From contig NZ_BOMG01000006.1 of the NCBI RefSeq assembly GCF_016862075.1, forward strand, positions 1 through 64,000: a stretch of DNA of 64,000 nt. Direction: 5' to 3'. Source of the stretch: Actinoplanes couchii (GTDB lineage Bacteria; Actinomycetota; Actinomycetes; Mycobacteriales; Micromonosporaceae). Below are positions 1 through 9,001 of this stretch, one piece after another. The position numbers and the translations under genes were made by a program. The notes under the pieces are model-generated. The model did no database searches. It saw only the letters and a list, made by a program, of their open reading frames with translations, and was not told where the DNA came from. Positions within the stretch are counted from its first letter, which is position 1. Every line of letters begins with the position of its first letter.

Positions 1-332
1 GCGGGGTGGTGAATAAGCGTGCGGTCACAGAGGGGCATGACGGTCAAGGCAGACCGTGGTCGCGGAGCGGCGTGACGGTCAAGGAGGACCGCGGGTGCGG
101 AGGGCGTGGTGGCCAGGAAACAGCGGAAGTGTGGGTGGTGAAGGGAAGGCGCGGCCACGGAGCGGCGTGGCGGCGGTGGAAGGGTGCGGTGAGCGTCAGT
201 GACTGGTCACGGTTTGTCCCCCGGCGGTCGATGTGACGATCTGCATCGATCCTCTAACAGCGAGTTGGCACTGTCAACGAAAATATTGCGTGGTGCGTGT
301 TAATCCGCTGGTCAAACGTGTATGGTCGGGCC
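1..332. other. intergenic region with imperfect 35-bp tandem repeat and promoter
   Basis: No convincing gene. From about 39 to 143 a unit beginning GACGGTCAAGG recurs with a 35-bp period (starts at 39 and 74, a worn third copy near 109), like the minisatellites at 51.3-53.9 kb. The open frame 6-236 simply runs through these repeats and has a low-complexity Gly/Arg/Trp composition. The right end is less GC-rich and carries the hexamer TATGGT at 321-326, six nt before the GTG at 333, a probable -10 element of a leaderless promoter. Confidence 0.6.
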
Positions 333-1988
333 GTGACCGCCCCATCGTCAGCTAACGACGGCCGATTGATCTCTGCCGCGGAGGTGGCGCGCCTGGCCGG
401 CGTGACCCGTGCCGCGGTCTCCAACTGGCGCCGTCGGCACCCGGATTTCCCGGAGCCGGTCGGTGGTGGCCGCAACGCCCTCTTCGCCCTGTCCGAGATC
501 ACCGGCTGGCTGGACCGGCAGCGCAAGAACACCGAGGTCTCCGACGAGGTCCTGATCTGGCAGGAGCTGCGGGCCCGCTGGGGTGACGACATGACCGGCG
601 CGGTCGCCGAGGTCGCGGCCGCGGTGGCCGGCGGCGGCGATGGGCTGGACGAGGGCATCCGGGCCCGGCTCCGGGCCATGGTCGACGCGACGTCGCCGGC
701 GGCCGTGGTCACCGCGTTCACCGACCGGCTGATCGCCTCCGGCACCGCGATGACCACCACCCATCTGGCCCGCGCGGTCGCCCATTTCGCCGGGCGGATC
801 ACCGGCACCGTCTTCGACCCGGCCTCCGGCGCCGGCACCCTGCTGCTGGCCTGCGCGACCCCCCGAAAAGCCGAGCGCAAGACGGAAACCAAAGCCGAGC
901 GCAAAGCCGAGGGCCGGGTCGTCCTGGCCGGCCAGGACGGCAATCCGGCCGCCGCCGCGCTGGCCCAGGCGCGGGCGACATTGGCGGGCGTCACTCTGGA
1001 GATGCGGATCGGCGATTCGTTCCAGGAGGATGCCTGGCCGTCGCTGCGGGCCGATCTGGTGGTCTGTGATCCGCCGGTGGGCCTGACCGACTGGGGTCGC
1101 GACACCCTGTTGCTGGATCGCCGTTGGGAGTTCGGCATCCCGACGAAGGCCGAGAGCGAGCTGGCCTGGCTGCAGCATTGTTACGCGCACACCGCACCGG
1201 GCGGCAGGGTGGTCTTCGTGATGCCGCCGTCGGTCGCCTATCGCCGGGCCGGCAAACGGATCCGGGCCGAGTTGCTGCGTGCCGGAATCGTCGAGCAGAT
1301 CGTCGCCCTGCCGCCGGGAATGGTGGCCTCGCACGCGCAGCCGGTTCATCTCTGGGTGCTGCGCCGTCTTCCCGAGGGCGAAAGGCCGCCTTCTTCGGTA
1401 CGCATGACCGACCTCACCGTGGCCGACCCGGACGGCCCGTTCGTGCCCGATCCGGCCCAGGTCGCCGAGGTGCCGGTGATCGACCTGCTGGACGAGACGG
1501 TCGACCTGACCCCGGCCGCGCACACGCAGGGCGGCCGGGTCGACCTGGCCGGTGAGTACGCCGAGGCCCGCCGCCGCATCCAGGAGCTGACCGCCCGGAT
1601 CGCCGAGTTGTTGCCGGAGCTGCCGGCCGGTTCGGGCGCGTTCGAGGGCCCGCCGGTGCGGATGGCGGATCTGGCGAAGGCGGGCCTGGTCGACATCGGC
1701 GAACGCACGGCGACGTCCGCGAGTGATCAGCTGGACACCGATTATCTGCGTGGTTTCCTGCGCAGTTCGGCGAATACGTCGAGGAACACCAGCAGCAGCG
1801 GAACCCATCGGGTCGACGTCCGTGGTTCCCGGATTCCGCAGATGGACATCGAGGAACAGCGGCGGTACGGGGCGGCGTTCCGCGCTCTCGACGAGGCCGA
1901 GTCGATGCTGCTGGAGTTGGCGGCCGACGGGGTGAAGGCGATCTGCCGGGCCCGGGACGGGCTCACTTCCGGAACGCTCCGGCCCTGA
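333..1988 (+). CDS. HTH plus N-6 adenine DNA methylase-like protein
   Basis: About 551 aa. Residues 11-60 form a MerR/excisionase-like helix-turn-helix (ISAAEVARLAGVTRAAVSNW). Residues 100-350 form an HsdM-like N6-adenine methylase fold: the SAM-binding motif I is FDPASGAGTLLL (about 160-171), but the catalytic NPPY/F motif is replaced by CDPPVG (about 245), so activity on adenine is uncertain. A short Lys/Glu-rich insert lies after motif I. The C-terminal third resembles a short specificity or coiled-coil tail. The GTG at 333 is chosen because TATGGT sits six nt upstream; an in-frame GTG at 297 would add 12 residues. The next gene, a nuclease, starts two nt after the stop, so the pair is probably co-translated. 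It could be a restriction-like system or a methylase-fold DNA-binding protein. The function is inferred. Confidence 0.75.
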   Translation: MTAPSSANDGRLISAAEVARLAGVTRAAVSNWRRRHPDFPEPVGGGRNALFALSEITGWLDRQRKNTEVSDEVLIWQELRARWGDDMTGAVAEVAAAVAGGGDGLDEGIRARLRAMVDATSPAAVVTAFTDRLIASGTAMTTTHLARAVAHFAGRITGTVFDPASGAGTLLLACATPRKAERKTETKAERKAEGRVVLAGQDGNPAAAALAQARATLAGVTLEMRIGDSFQEDAWPSLRADLVVCDPPVGLTDWGRDTLLLDRRWEFGIPTKAESELAWLQHCYAHTAPGGRVVFVMPPSVAYRRAGKRIRAELLRAGIVEQIVALPPGMVASHAQPVHLWVLRRLPEGERPPSSVRMTDLTVADPDGPFVPDPAQVAEVPVIDLLDETVDLTPAAHTQGGRVDLAGEYAEARRRIQELTARIAELLPELPAGSGAFEGPPVRMADLAKAGLVDIGERTATSASDQLDTDYLRGFLRSSANTSRNTSSSGTHRVDVRGSRIPQMDIEEQRRYGAAFRALDEAESMLLELAADGVKAICRARDGLTSGTLRP

Positions 1989-1990
1989 CG

Positions 1991-3598
1991 GTGCGCCCGG
2001 TTCTGCTGAGTGGTTACGCGGCCAAGTCGTGCCCGCGTGCCGTGCACAACGAGTACGACGAGTCCATCGCGCGCCCCGATCAGCCGGTGCCGCCGGAATT
2101 GCGGGCGCTGTTCGATTCCGGGATCCGTTTCGAGGCGGAGGTGTTCGACCAGTGGGCGGCGCTGGAACTGCCCGGATATGTCGACCTGCGTGATCTGGAC
2201 GGCGACAAGCGGACCCATATCGGGGCGACGATCGGCGCGATGCGGGCGGGCGCGGCGGTGATCGTGGGTGGCCGCCTACCCGATGATCACGAGGGCGGAA
2301 GAACCGGAAAACCGGACATATTGCTCCGAGGAAACAAGAACCGCTACTACCCGGCCGACATCAAAGCCCACCACGTCCTGGACAAACGCTACGACGACGC
2401 CCCCGCCAGCAGCCTCAAGACGCCCGGGTTCGAGCACGTCACCCCACTGCCCGACGGCGGCGCACGACACCGCGAGGAGGACCTGCTCCAGCTCGCCCAC
2501 TACTGGCGGATGCTGGAGGCGTGCGGCCACCAGGCGGCCCACCCACGCGGCGCGATCATCGGCGACGACCGCCCCGGCGACCCCCGGCTGATCTGGTACG
2601 ACCTGACCAGCCCCGCCTTCCGCACCTTCTCCCGTACCAGCGGCGTGGCCACCCGCAGCGCCCTGGAACGCTACGACCACGAGCACGGCTTCCGCCGCCG
2701 GGTCGCCGACACCGCCCGCCGGGGCGACCCGCCGCTGGTCCAGCCGATCGGCCAGGAGGAGTGCGCCACCTGCCGCTGGTCCTCGGCGTGTGTGACGACA
2801 CTGCCGGGCGACGATCTCAGCGCGGCACTGCGGGGCACCCTGGGCGTACGCGAGTATCTGGCTCTGCGCGCGACTGGTATCCGTACCACAGCCGATCTGG
2901 CCGGCAGTGACCCGGCGACCCTCCTGGCCGGGCCCTACGGCGGTGAGGTGACGCATCTCCGCAATCGGGCCTTCCGCCTGCGCAAGGCGGTGATCGCCGC
3001 GGAGCTGGCCCGGGACGGGGTGACGGTGCGCCGCCGTGGCCCGGCCGACGTGCCGCGCGCCGACGTCGAGATCGACATCGACGTGGAGTGGGGCGCCGAC
3101 GACCTGGTCTACCTGTGGGGTGTCCTGGTCACCGAGGGCCGGAACCGCACGTACACCCCGTTCTTCGACCCGGCGGTCGACGACCCGGCCGGCGAGGCGG
3201 ATCTGGCCCGCCGCTGCCTGGACCATCTGGACACACTGGCCCGCGACGCCGAAGCCCGGGGTCGCAGCCTGCTGGTCTTCCACTACGCGCCGCCGGAGCC
3301 GCGCCGGGCCGCCCGGTTCGCCCCGCTGCCGTCCGGCGCCGCCCACCCGGACCGCTGGGTGGATCTGCTGCCGCTGGTGCGTGCCGCCGTCGACTCCCGG
3401 GCCGGTCACGGCCTGAAGGCGGTCGCCACCCACGGCGCCGGGCACACCTGGCGCGATGCGGACCCGGGCGGGCTGCAGTCCCAGCAGTGGCACACCGCGG
3501 CCCGCCTCGGCGACCGTGCCGCCGCGACCCGCCTGCTCACCTACAACGAGGACGACGTTCTGGCCACCGCCGCGATCCGGGACTGGCTGCGCACGTAG
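1991..3598 (+). CDS. TM0106-type RecB-like nuclease with RNase H-like C-terminal domain
   Basis: 535 aa. The N-terminal half has a PD-(D/E)XK core: GKPDILLRG followed by ADIKAHH (residues about 105-130), and a Cys cluster CATCRWSSAC near 257-266, as in Cas4/AddB-like RecB nucleases that carry an Fe-S cluster. The C-terminal half (about 355-535) looks like a DEDD exonuclease/YprB-type RNase H fold, with acidic stretch EIDIDVEW and final motif YNEDDVLATAAI. This two-domain layout is known from the TM0106-family putative nucleases. The GTG start is two nt after the methylase-like gene, so the two genes form one unit. A role in DNA processing or phage restriction is inferred from domains and pairing, not shown by the sequence. 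Confidence 0.8.
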   Translation: MRPVLLSGYAAKSCPRAVHNEYDESIARPDQPVPPELRALFDSGIRFEAEVFDQWAALELPGYVDLRDLDGDKRTHIGATIGAMRAGAAVIVGGRLPDDHEGGRTGKPDILLRGNKNRYYPADIKAHHVLDKRYDDAPASSLKTPGFEHVTPLPDGGARHREEDLLQLAHYWRMLEACGHQAAHPRGAIIGDDRPGDPRLIWYDLTSPAFRTFSRTSGVATRSALERYDHEHGFRRRVADTARRGDPPLVQPIGQEECATCRWSSACVTTLPGDDLSAALRGTLGVREYLALRATGIRTTADLAGSDPATLLAGPYGGEVTHLRNRAFRLRKAVIAAELARDGVTVRRRGPADVPRADVEIDIDVEWGADDLVYLWGVLVTEGRNRTYTPFFDPAVDDPAGEADLARRCLDHLDTLARDAEARGRSLLVFHYAPPEPRRAARFAPLPSGAAHPDRWVDLLPLVRAAVDSRAGHGLKAVATHGAGHTWRDADPGGLQSQQWHTAARLGDRAAATRLLTYNEDDVLATAAIRDWLRT

Positions 3599-3679
3599 AA
3601 GTCCCGAGAAGCACGCCCGGCGTTCATTCCGGCGGTGCCCGCGACTGCGAATCTCAGCGTCGGCGGGGGAGGTGCCGCG

Positions 3680-4252
3680 ATGCCGAACGTCGATCTTCCG
3701 ACGGCGACCGGTTGGGTCCTGGTGCTGGTGTTCGTGATGGTCGTGCTGGACGCGCTGCTGCCGTTCATGCCCGGGGAGACGGTGCTGCTCGCGGCCGGGG
3801 TGGCGGTGGCCCACCACGGTTCGCCGGGGCTGGCGTTGCTGCTGGTGACGGTGGCCGCGACGGCGGTGCTCGGTGGCGATCTGGTGGCGTACCGAATCGG
3901 GGGTCTGGCTCTGACCCGCCGCCTGCGGCGCGGACGGCGAGGGGCCGCCTGGCTCGCGCGGCTCACGGTGGTGATGGGCACGCACGGTCCGTTGCTGCTG
4001 ATGTTCGGGCGTCATCTGCCGGGCGTACGGTCGGCGACGGCGTACCTGGCCGGGACGCTGGGTTTCCCGATCCGCCGGTTCGTGACGTTCACGCTGGCCG
4101 GGGCGATCCTGTGGGCGGCGCAGGCGGTGCTGATCGGCTACCTGGGCGGGGTGGTGTTCCCCGGTGACCCGCTCGCCGCCCTGGTGTCGGCGTGGCTGGT
4201 CGCGCTGCTGGCCGGAGCACTCTTCCTGTCTCTCCGGCGGATCAGGGTTTGA
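3680..4252 (+). CDS. DedA-family membrane protein
   Basis: 190 aa with four to five hydrophobic segments. DedA (SNARE-associated/VTT) hallmarks are visible: LPFMPGETVLLAAG near the N-terminus, and GRHLPGVRSATAYLAGTLGF in the second half, with the conserved Arg and Gly of the re-entrant loops. DedA proteins act in the inner membrane and are linked to lipid-carrier flipping and proton-motive-force maintenance. ATG 3680 is preferred over the longer frame at 3635 because a strong ribosome binding site (GGGGGAGG) lies just upstream. The stop codon at 4250-4252 falls inside the -35 element of the next gene's promoter. Confidence 0.85.
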   Translation: MPNVDLPTATGWVLVLVFVMVVLDALLPFMPGETVLLAAGVAVAHHGSPGLALLLVTVAATAVLGGDLVAYRIGGLALTRRLRRGRRGAAWLARLTVVMGTHGPLLLMFGRHLPGVRSATAYLAGTLGFPIRRFVTFTLAGAILWAAQAVLIGYLGGVVFPGDPLAALVSAWLVALLAGALFLSLRRIRV

Positions 4253-4279
4253 CCTGGAGCGCGCTCCAGGTCATAGCGT
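4249..4279 (+). promoter_or_regulatory. MerR-type promoter with perfect dyad in a 19-bp spacer
   Basis: TTGACC (4249-4254) and TAGCGT (4274-4279) are separated by exactly 19 bp. A perfect 22-bp palindrome, 10-bp arms GACCTGGAGC/GCTCCAGGTC around a central GC, occupies 4251-4272. An over-long spacer filled by a dyad is the signature of promoters controlled by MerR-family activators. The -10 ends seven nt before the ATG at 4287, so the message is probably leaderless. The cognate MerR gene is not in this window. Confidence 0.8.
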
Positions 4280-4286
4280 CAGGTCC

Positions 4287-5312
4287 ATGAGTGAGACGCG
4301 TATCGGAACGATCGAACTGGGCCGGACCGGCGAACAGGTGAGCAGTCTCGCGCTGGGCGCCATGCAGATGGGTGGCGCCACCCCGGAGCCGGAGGCGATC
4401 CGGATCCTGGACCGTTACCGCGAACTCGGCGGGTCGTTCCTGGACACCGCGGACTGCTACGAGTGGTGGTCGCATCCGGGCAGCCGCGGTGGGGAGAGTG
4501 AGGAGCTGCTCGGCCGCTGGATGCGGGACCGCGGCAACCGGGACGAGATCTTCCTGGCCACCAAGGGCACCGCGGTCCCGGCGTACGACCCGGAGCTGTG
4601 GGCGGCCGACGGCACCCCGAACTGGGAGCTGGCCCGGCGCACGTTCGCCGGTGCGGGCGCGGACACGCTGCGGCACGCGCTGGACGGCAGCCTGCGACGG
4701 CTCGGCACCGACCACGTCGACCTGTACTACGTGCACGTCGACGACCGGTCCACCCCGCTGGAGGAGACCCTGGAGGCGCTGGCCGGGCTGGTCACCGCCG
4801 GTAAGGTCCGCTACCTGGGCTGGTCGAACGTGCGGACCTGGCGTCTGGAGCGGATCCGGCAGCTCTGCGACCGCTACGGCTGGCCGGCGCCGGTGGCGCT
4901 CCAGCAGCAGCACTCCTACCTGCGCCGCCGGGCCGGGTCGACGAACCTGTCGATCGTCGACGACGAGCAGATGGACTACCTGACCGAGCACCGGGACCTG
5001 GGCCTGGTGGCGTACTCGCCGATCGTGAAAGGCATCTACGACGACCCGGCGCGACGTGCCGAACACTGGATGATGGAGTCCTATGCCGGACCGGACAGCG
5101 ACGCCCGCATCGACACGGTCGGCCGTCTGGCCGCCGGCCTGGGCGTGACCCCGAACCAGCTGGTCCTGGCCTGGCTGCTGCACCAGAGCGAGCCGCCGGT
5201 GCTGCCGCTGATCGGGCCGCGTACCCCGGAGCAGTTCGAGAACCTGGTTCCCGCCCTCGACGTCAAGCTGACCGCCGAGCACCTGGCAGAGCTCGATCGG
5301 GCCGGGGCGTGA
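4287..5312 (+). CDS. aldo/keto reductase
   Basis: 341 aa, full length for the family. It is a TIM-barrel NAD(P)H-dependent reductase of small carbonyl compounds in the cytosol. The catalytic tetrad is readable: Asp and Tyr in FLDTADCYEWW, Lys in FLATKGT, His in YYVHVDD; the C-terminal cofactor region includes LIGPRTPEQ. ATG 4287 fits the leaderless MerR-type promoter; the frame is open further upstream only because it overlaps the DedA gene. The 3' end overlaps the convergent GGDEF-EAL gene by 50 bp. Control by a MerR-type sensor suggests induction by a reactive or toxic small molecule. The substrate is unknown. Confidence 0.9.
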   Translation: MSETRIGTIELGRTGEQVSSLALGAMQMGGATPEPEAIRILDRYRELGGSFLDTADCYEWWSHPGSRGGESEELLGRWMRDRGNRDEIFLATKGTAVPAYDPELWAADGTPNWELARRTFAGAGADTLRHALDGSLRRLGTDHVDLYYVHVDDRSTPLEETLEALAGLVTAGKVRYLGWSNVRTWRLERIRQLCDRYGWPAPVALQQQHSYLRRRAGSTNLSIVDDEQMDYLTEHRDLGLVAYSPIVKGIYDDPARRAEHWMMESYAGPDSDARIDTVGRLAAGLGVTPNQLVLAWLLHQSEPPVLPLIGPRTPEQFENLVPALDVKLTAEHLAELDRAGA

Positions 5313-7500
5313 GCATGTCGTCGATGCCGGTGGCGTCGACCGGGTGGGCCAGCAGGTAACCCTGGGCGTACTCGCAGCCCAGCTCGGCCAGCACCGCCAG
5401 GTCGGCGTCGTCGTCGACCCCTTCGGCCAGGGTCGCCATGCCCAGCGCCCGGGCCATCCCGATCATCGCGTCGGCCAGGGCGCGGCGGGCCGGGTCGCGG
5501 GCGATCCCGTTCACCACCGTGTGGTCGATCTTGACGACGTCCCAGCCGTGGTCGGCGACCCGGGCCGCCGACGAGTAACCGGTCCCGAAGTCGTCGACCG
5601 CGATCTGCACCCCGGCGCGGCGCAGCGCACCCAGGGCGGCCTCCACCGTCTCCGGCATGGCCAGGCCCAGCTCGGTCAGTTCCAGGGTGAGCGCGCCCGG
5701 CGGGGTGCCGGTCCGGTCCAGCGCCGCCAGCACCATCCCGGCGGTGGTGGCGTCCAGTTGCCGCGGCGACAGGTTCACCGCGACCGGCACCCACCGGCCG
5801 GTCCGGTGGTACCAGGACCGCTGCTCCACCAGCGCCTGGTCCAGCACCAGCGCGAACAGCTGGGCGACCGTGCCGGTGGTCTCGGCGACCCCGACGAACG
5901 CGGCCGGCAGCAGGATCCCGTCCACCGGATGCTGCCAGCGGGCCAGCGCCTCCACCGAACTCAGGCTGCCGTCGTCCACCCGGAACACCGGCTGGTAGAC
6001 GCAGAACAGCTCGCCCGGCCGGGTCAGGGCCCGGCGGAAGTCGGCGTCCCGGCGCAGCCGCTTGACGGCCTCGCCCCGCGCCTGCCCGTCGAACCGGACC
6101 AGCCGGCCCCGCCCGGCTGCCTTGGCCTGGTACATCGCGGTGTCCGCGTCCTGCAGCAGGGTTTCCGCGTCGGCGTCCAGTTCGCCGGTGGTGCGCAGCC
6201 CGATCGACAGCGAGGCGAAGAACTCGCTGCCGTCGGTCAGCCGCATCGGCCGGGCCAGCTCGCTCGCGACCCGGGCGGCGACCGTGCCCGCCTCCTCGTC
6301 GGTGACCGCCGGCATCAGGATCACGAACTCGTCGCCGCCCAGCCGGCACACCACGTCCCCGGCGCGGACCGCCCCGGACATCCGGCCGGCGATCGCCACC
6401 AGCAGCTGGTCACCGGCGTCGTGGCCGAGACTGTCGTTGACGTTCTTGAAATGGTCCAGGTCGCAGAAGAGCAGACCGACCCGGGTGTGCCCGTCGTCCG
6501 GCAGCGACGCCAGCGCCAGCGCCAGCCGGTCCATCAGCAGCGCCCGGTTCGCCAGCCCGGTCAGCGCGTCGTGGCCCACCCGGCGGCTCAGGTCGTGGAT
6601 CGGCGTGACCAGCCGCAACGTCACCAGCAGCACCGACAGCCAGGTGCCGATCACCAGCGGGGTGTCCGACGGCAGGTCCCAGAACAGGTGCAGGGTGGGC
6701 AGCACCAGCGCCGCCCCGAACAGGGTCAGCGCCCGGGTCAGCGTCAACGTGGTCAGGGTCGACAGCCGCGGCACCGTGTGCACCATCGAGGGATGCAGTC
6801 CCGCGGTGGCGATCAGGATCGGCATCGCCATCCACCCCAGGTCGATCAACTTCCCTTCGGTGTACGTCCCGGTGAGGCTCTGATGCGTGTAGAACGCGTC
6901 CGACACGAACCATGCGATCAGTCCCGCCAGCAGCCAGCGGACCCCCGGCGCGCGTAGCTCCACCCCGAGGGCCAGCGCGAGCGCGCAGTAGACCACGACA
7001 AGCGTGCTGGCCGGCACCGTGATCGCGATGATCCGGGCGAGCAGCGTCTCGTCCCCCGCCAGGATCGGGTTGACGACAAGCAGCCAGGCGATGCTGGCGA
7101 ACGGCGCGAGCAGCACCGCCGAATCCAGGAACGCGGTCCGCCCCGACCGGGCCGCCAGCATCGCCGCGCCACCGGCGATCGCCAGATGCGCCCCGAGATA
7201 CAGCCCGTCCGCGACGGAGGGGAAAGGCGGCATGACCCCGCTTGCCGTGTACGCCGCGAAGATGACGTCCCCGACCCCGGACAACGCCAGCCCCGCCACG
7301 ATGATCTGCCACCCACGACGGCGCTGCGGAGAGTTCCGCTGAATCCCGACCCAGGTGGCCACCGGCGCCACACAGTTCAACACCACATAGATCCACCGAG
7401 TGGCCGGGGTGAACGGCAACAACACGTAGGCAGCGGCAGCCGACGACGCGAGCACCAGGTAGATCCACCACAGGTGGCGGAGTGACCCGCTCGTTCGCAT
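5263..7500 (-). CDS. membrane GGDEF-EAL cyclic-di-GMP enzyme
   Basis: 745 aa. Residues 1-300 hold about eight to ten hydrophobic segments (membrane sensor). Then comes a GGDEF domain with LTGLANRALL, CDLDHFKNVND and an intact RLGGDEF (about 380-390), and an EAL domain with EALARWQHP (about 515), VAVNLSPRQL, LELTELGLA, DDFGTGYSS, VVKID and LAEGVD. All main metal and substrate ligands of both domains are present, so both diguanylate cyclase and phosphodiesterase activity are possible. ATG 7500 is preceded by GATGAGGGGGC, a good ribosome binding site. The gene is monocistronic and its end overlaps the convergent aldo/keto reductase. Confidence 0.92.
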   Translation of the reverse strand: MRTSGSLRHLWWIYLVLASSAAAAYVLLPFTPATRWIYVVLNCVAPVATWVGIQRNSPQRRRGWQIIVAGLALSGVGDVIFAAYTASGVMPPFPSVADGLYLGAHLAIAGGAAMLAARSGRTAFLDSAVLLAPFASIAWLLVVNPILAGDETLLARIIAITVPASTLVVVYCALALALGVELRAPGVRWLLAGLIAWFVSDAFYTHQSLTGTYTEGKLIDLGWMAMPILIATAGLHPSMVHTVPRLSTLTTLTLTRALTLFGAALVLPTLHLFWDLPSDTPLVIGTWLSVLLVTLRLVTPIHDLSRRVGHDALTGLANRALLMDRLALALASLPDDGHTRVGLLFCDLDHFKNVNDSLGHDAGDQLLVAIAGRMSGAVRAGDVVCRLGGDEFVILMPAVTDEEAGTVAARVASELARPMRLTDGSEFFASLSIGLRTTGELDADAETLLQDADTAMYQAKAAGRGRLVRFDGQARGEAVKRLRRDADFRRALTRPGELFCVYQPVFRVDDGSLSSVEALARWQHPVDGILLPAAFVGVAETTGTVAQLFALVLDQALVEQRSWYHRTGRWVPVAVNLSPRQLDATTAGMVLAALDRTGTPPGALTLELTELGLAMPETVEAALGALRRAGVQIAVDDFGTGYSSAARVADHGWDVVKIDHTVVNGIARDPARRALADAMIGMARALGMATLAEGVDDDADLAVLAELGCEYAQGYLLAHPVDATGIDDMLTPRPDRALPGARRSA

Positions 7501-7565
7501 GCCCCCTCATCGGCGCCCCGGGCCCCGATCGGAGAAAACCGTACCGGCGGATCACCGTCCGGCGG

Positions 7566-7814
7566 TCACGGCCTGCTCAGCACGCTACCTTCCCGGACGG
7601 ACTCAGCGGCGGCCCCGTCGACGGCGATGGTGGTCGTCGCCCCCGCCGAATGCAGCTCGACCGACTCCACCACCACCTGCCCGGACACCACGTCCCCCAC
7701 CGACACGCTGAGTTCGTCCCCGACCCGCAGCGCCTCCCCTTCCAGCCGCCCACTGACAAACGCCCACGGACGACTCGACAGCCGGTGCACCCGCTCCACG
7801 ACGAGCCTGCTCAT
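7566..7814 (-). CDS. small EF-Tu domain 2-like beta-barrel protein
   Basis: 82 aa. Its segments FVSGRLEGEALRVGDELSV, VVVESVEL and AESVREGSVLSRP follow the pattern of domain 2 of translation GTPases (GRVxxGxxxVGDE ... VxxIExH ... DIxxGxVLxxP), but no GTPase domain is attached. ATG 7814 has GGAGGA upstream and overlaps the stop of the zincin effector gene in an ATGA, so the two are translationally coupled. The position right after a probable toxin makes it a candidate immunity protein or chaperone; this is inference. No signal peptide or membrane segment is visible. Confidence 0.65.
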   Translation of the reverse strand: MSRLVVERVHRLSSRPWAFVSGRLEGEALRVGDELSVSVGDVVSGQVVVESVELHSAGATTTIAVDGAAAESVREGSVLSRP

Positions 7815-9001
7815 CCGAGATTCCTCCTCCACGTCTCGACGAAGCTCTGCTCCGCCGCGTACGCCTCATCCTCCAACGAGCCGGTCATGGTGCTGACCCG
7901 GCCCTCCTCGTGCTGGCGCACGTGGACGCTCTCGTGTCCGAGTGTCCGTACCAGCGTCTCTTCGTCCTGAAAGGCCGCCGGGCCCAGCTGGACGCCCATC
8001 GGATCGGTTCTGGCGATGGCGCCCGCCCAGTCCAGGTAGGCGATGTCGCCGTCGCCCTCGACGGCTTCGACCGGCTTTCCCCGGAAGTCGACACCGGCCA
8101 GCTCGGTGTAGTGCCGGATGGTGTCCGCGTTTCGGGGCAGGCCGATGCCCTGCTCGAGGACCTCGCGATTCGACAATGCTCCGGATCGCGAGTGCAGTAC
8201 GACGCCGGAACCCGTGCCGGAGCCCACCGGATCGGTTCGGCCGAGCCGGGCGAGCAGTTGCTGGAGACGGTTCAGGATGCCGCCGAGTTCGGCGAGCCTG
8301 CCGTCGAGACGGCGCAGGCTGTCGAGCAGGGCCCGGATGAAGTGCTGGATCCGGTTCACCCATCGGCTGACCAGGGTGGCGACCTGAGCGGCCACCACCG
8401 GGGTGGCGAGACCGAGGGTGACACCTTCCGCCGCCAGCCACTGCGGTAGCCGTACCGCCAGGGTGGCCACGAACTGGGCGACCAGGTCACGGACGATCTC
8501 ACGCACCATCGCGACCAGGAGCCCGGCACCTTCGACCGCGTACGAGATCGCCTTCGTGACGATCGCGATTCCCTCGACGGCGGCGAGTTGTTCCCCGGCG
8601 TGCCCGCGGTAGGCGTCACCGGCCAGGCCCTGCCATCCGGCGGTCTGCGTGCGCACCGCGTCGGTGTACCGCTGACCGGCCGCAGCCGCGGCCGCGGAGA
8701 CGTTCCGCCACGTCTCGGCATGTGCGGCGATCTCGTCCGGTCGGCCCGCCAGCCAATCGAGGGCGTCCCGCAGCGGTTTGACATGTTCCATCAGCCAGCC
8801 GACGCCCCAGGCGAACAGTGATCCCAGCGGATCTACCGTCACCGCCAGGGTGTCCAGAGCGCCACCGAAACCACCGAGGGTGACGTCGACCCAGCTGTTG
8901 TCCTGGATGCCGGCACTGATCAGGCGAGCATCCTCGACCAGGCCCAGACCGGTCGACCACGTGGTCGAATCGTGGGGCTGGGCTACCAGCGGGTCGGTCA
9001 C
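7811..9001 (-). CDS. type VII secretion effector: WXG-like domain plus C-terminal HExxH zincin
   Basis: 396 aa, GTG start in a GTGA overlap with the upstream gene. The N-terminal 200 residues are helical, with WQGLAGDAY (about residue 123) as the WXG turn of an ESX substrate, followed by two hydrophobic helical stretches. The last 130 residues form a compact domain with LGHESVHVRQHEEG (HESVH fits HExxH, about 350) and a following acidic EDEAYAAEQSF that may supply the third zinc ligand. This layout matches polymorphic ESX toxins with a zinc-peptidase-like C-terminus. The target is unknown. Neighbours (EspC-like and YbaB-like genes) support secretion by a type VII system encoded elsewhere. Confidence 0.75.
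   Translation of the reverse strand: MTDPLVAQPHDSTTWSTGLGLVEDARLISAGIQDNSWVDVTLGGFGGALDTLAVTVDPLGSLFAWGVGWLMEHVKPLRDALDWLAGRPDEIAAHAETWRNVSAAAAAAGQRYTDAVRTQTAGWQGLAGDAYRGHAGEQLAAVEGIAIVTKAISYAVEGAGLLVAMVREIVRDLVAQFVATLAVRLPQWLAAEGVTLGLATPVVAAQVATLVSRWVNRIQHFIRALLDSLRRLDGRLAELGGILNRLQQLLARLGRTDPVGSGTGSGVVLHSRSGALSNREVLEQGIGLPRNADTIRHYTELAGVDFRGKPVEAVEGDGDIAYLDWAGAIARTDPMGVQLGPAAFQDEETLVRTLGHESVHVRQHEEGRVSTMTGSLEDEAYAAEQSFVETWRRNLG

Noticed and set aside
6..236. 76-codon open frame at the left end
   Set aside because: It runs through 35-bp repeats, has no ribosome binding site and low-complexity composition.
2276..4015. 579-codon minus-strand open frame
   Set aside because: Shadow of the RecB-like and DedA genes, which have clear motifs; its own product has none.
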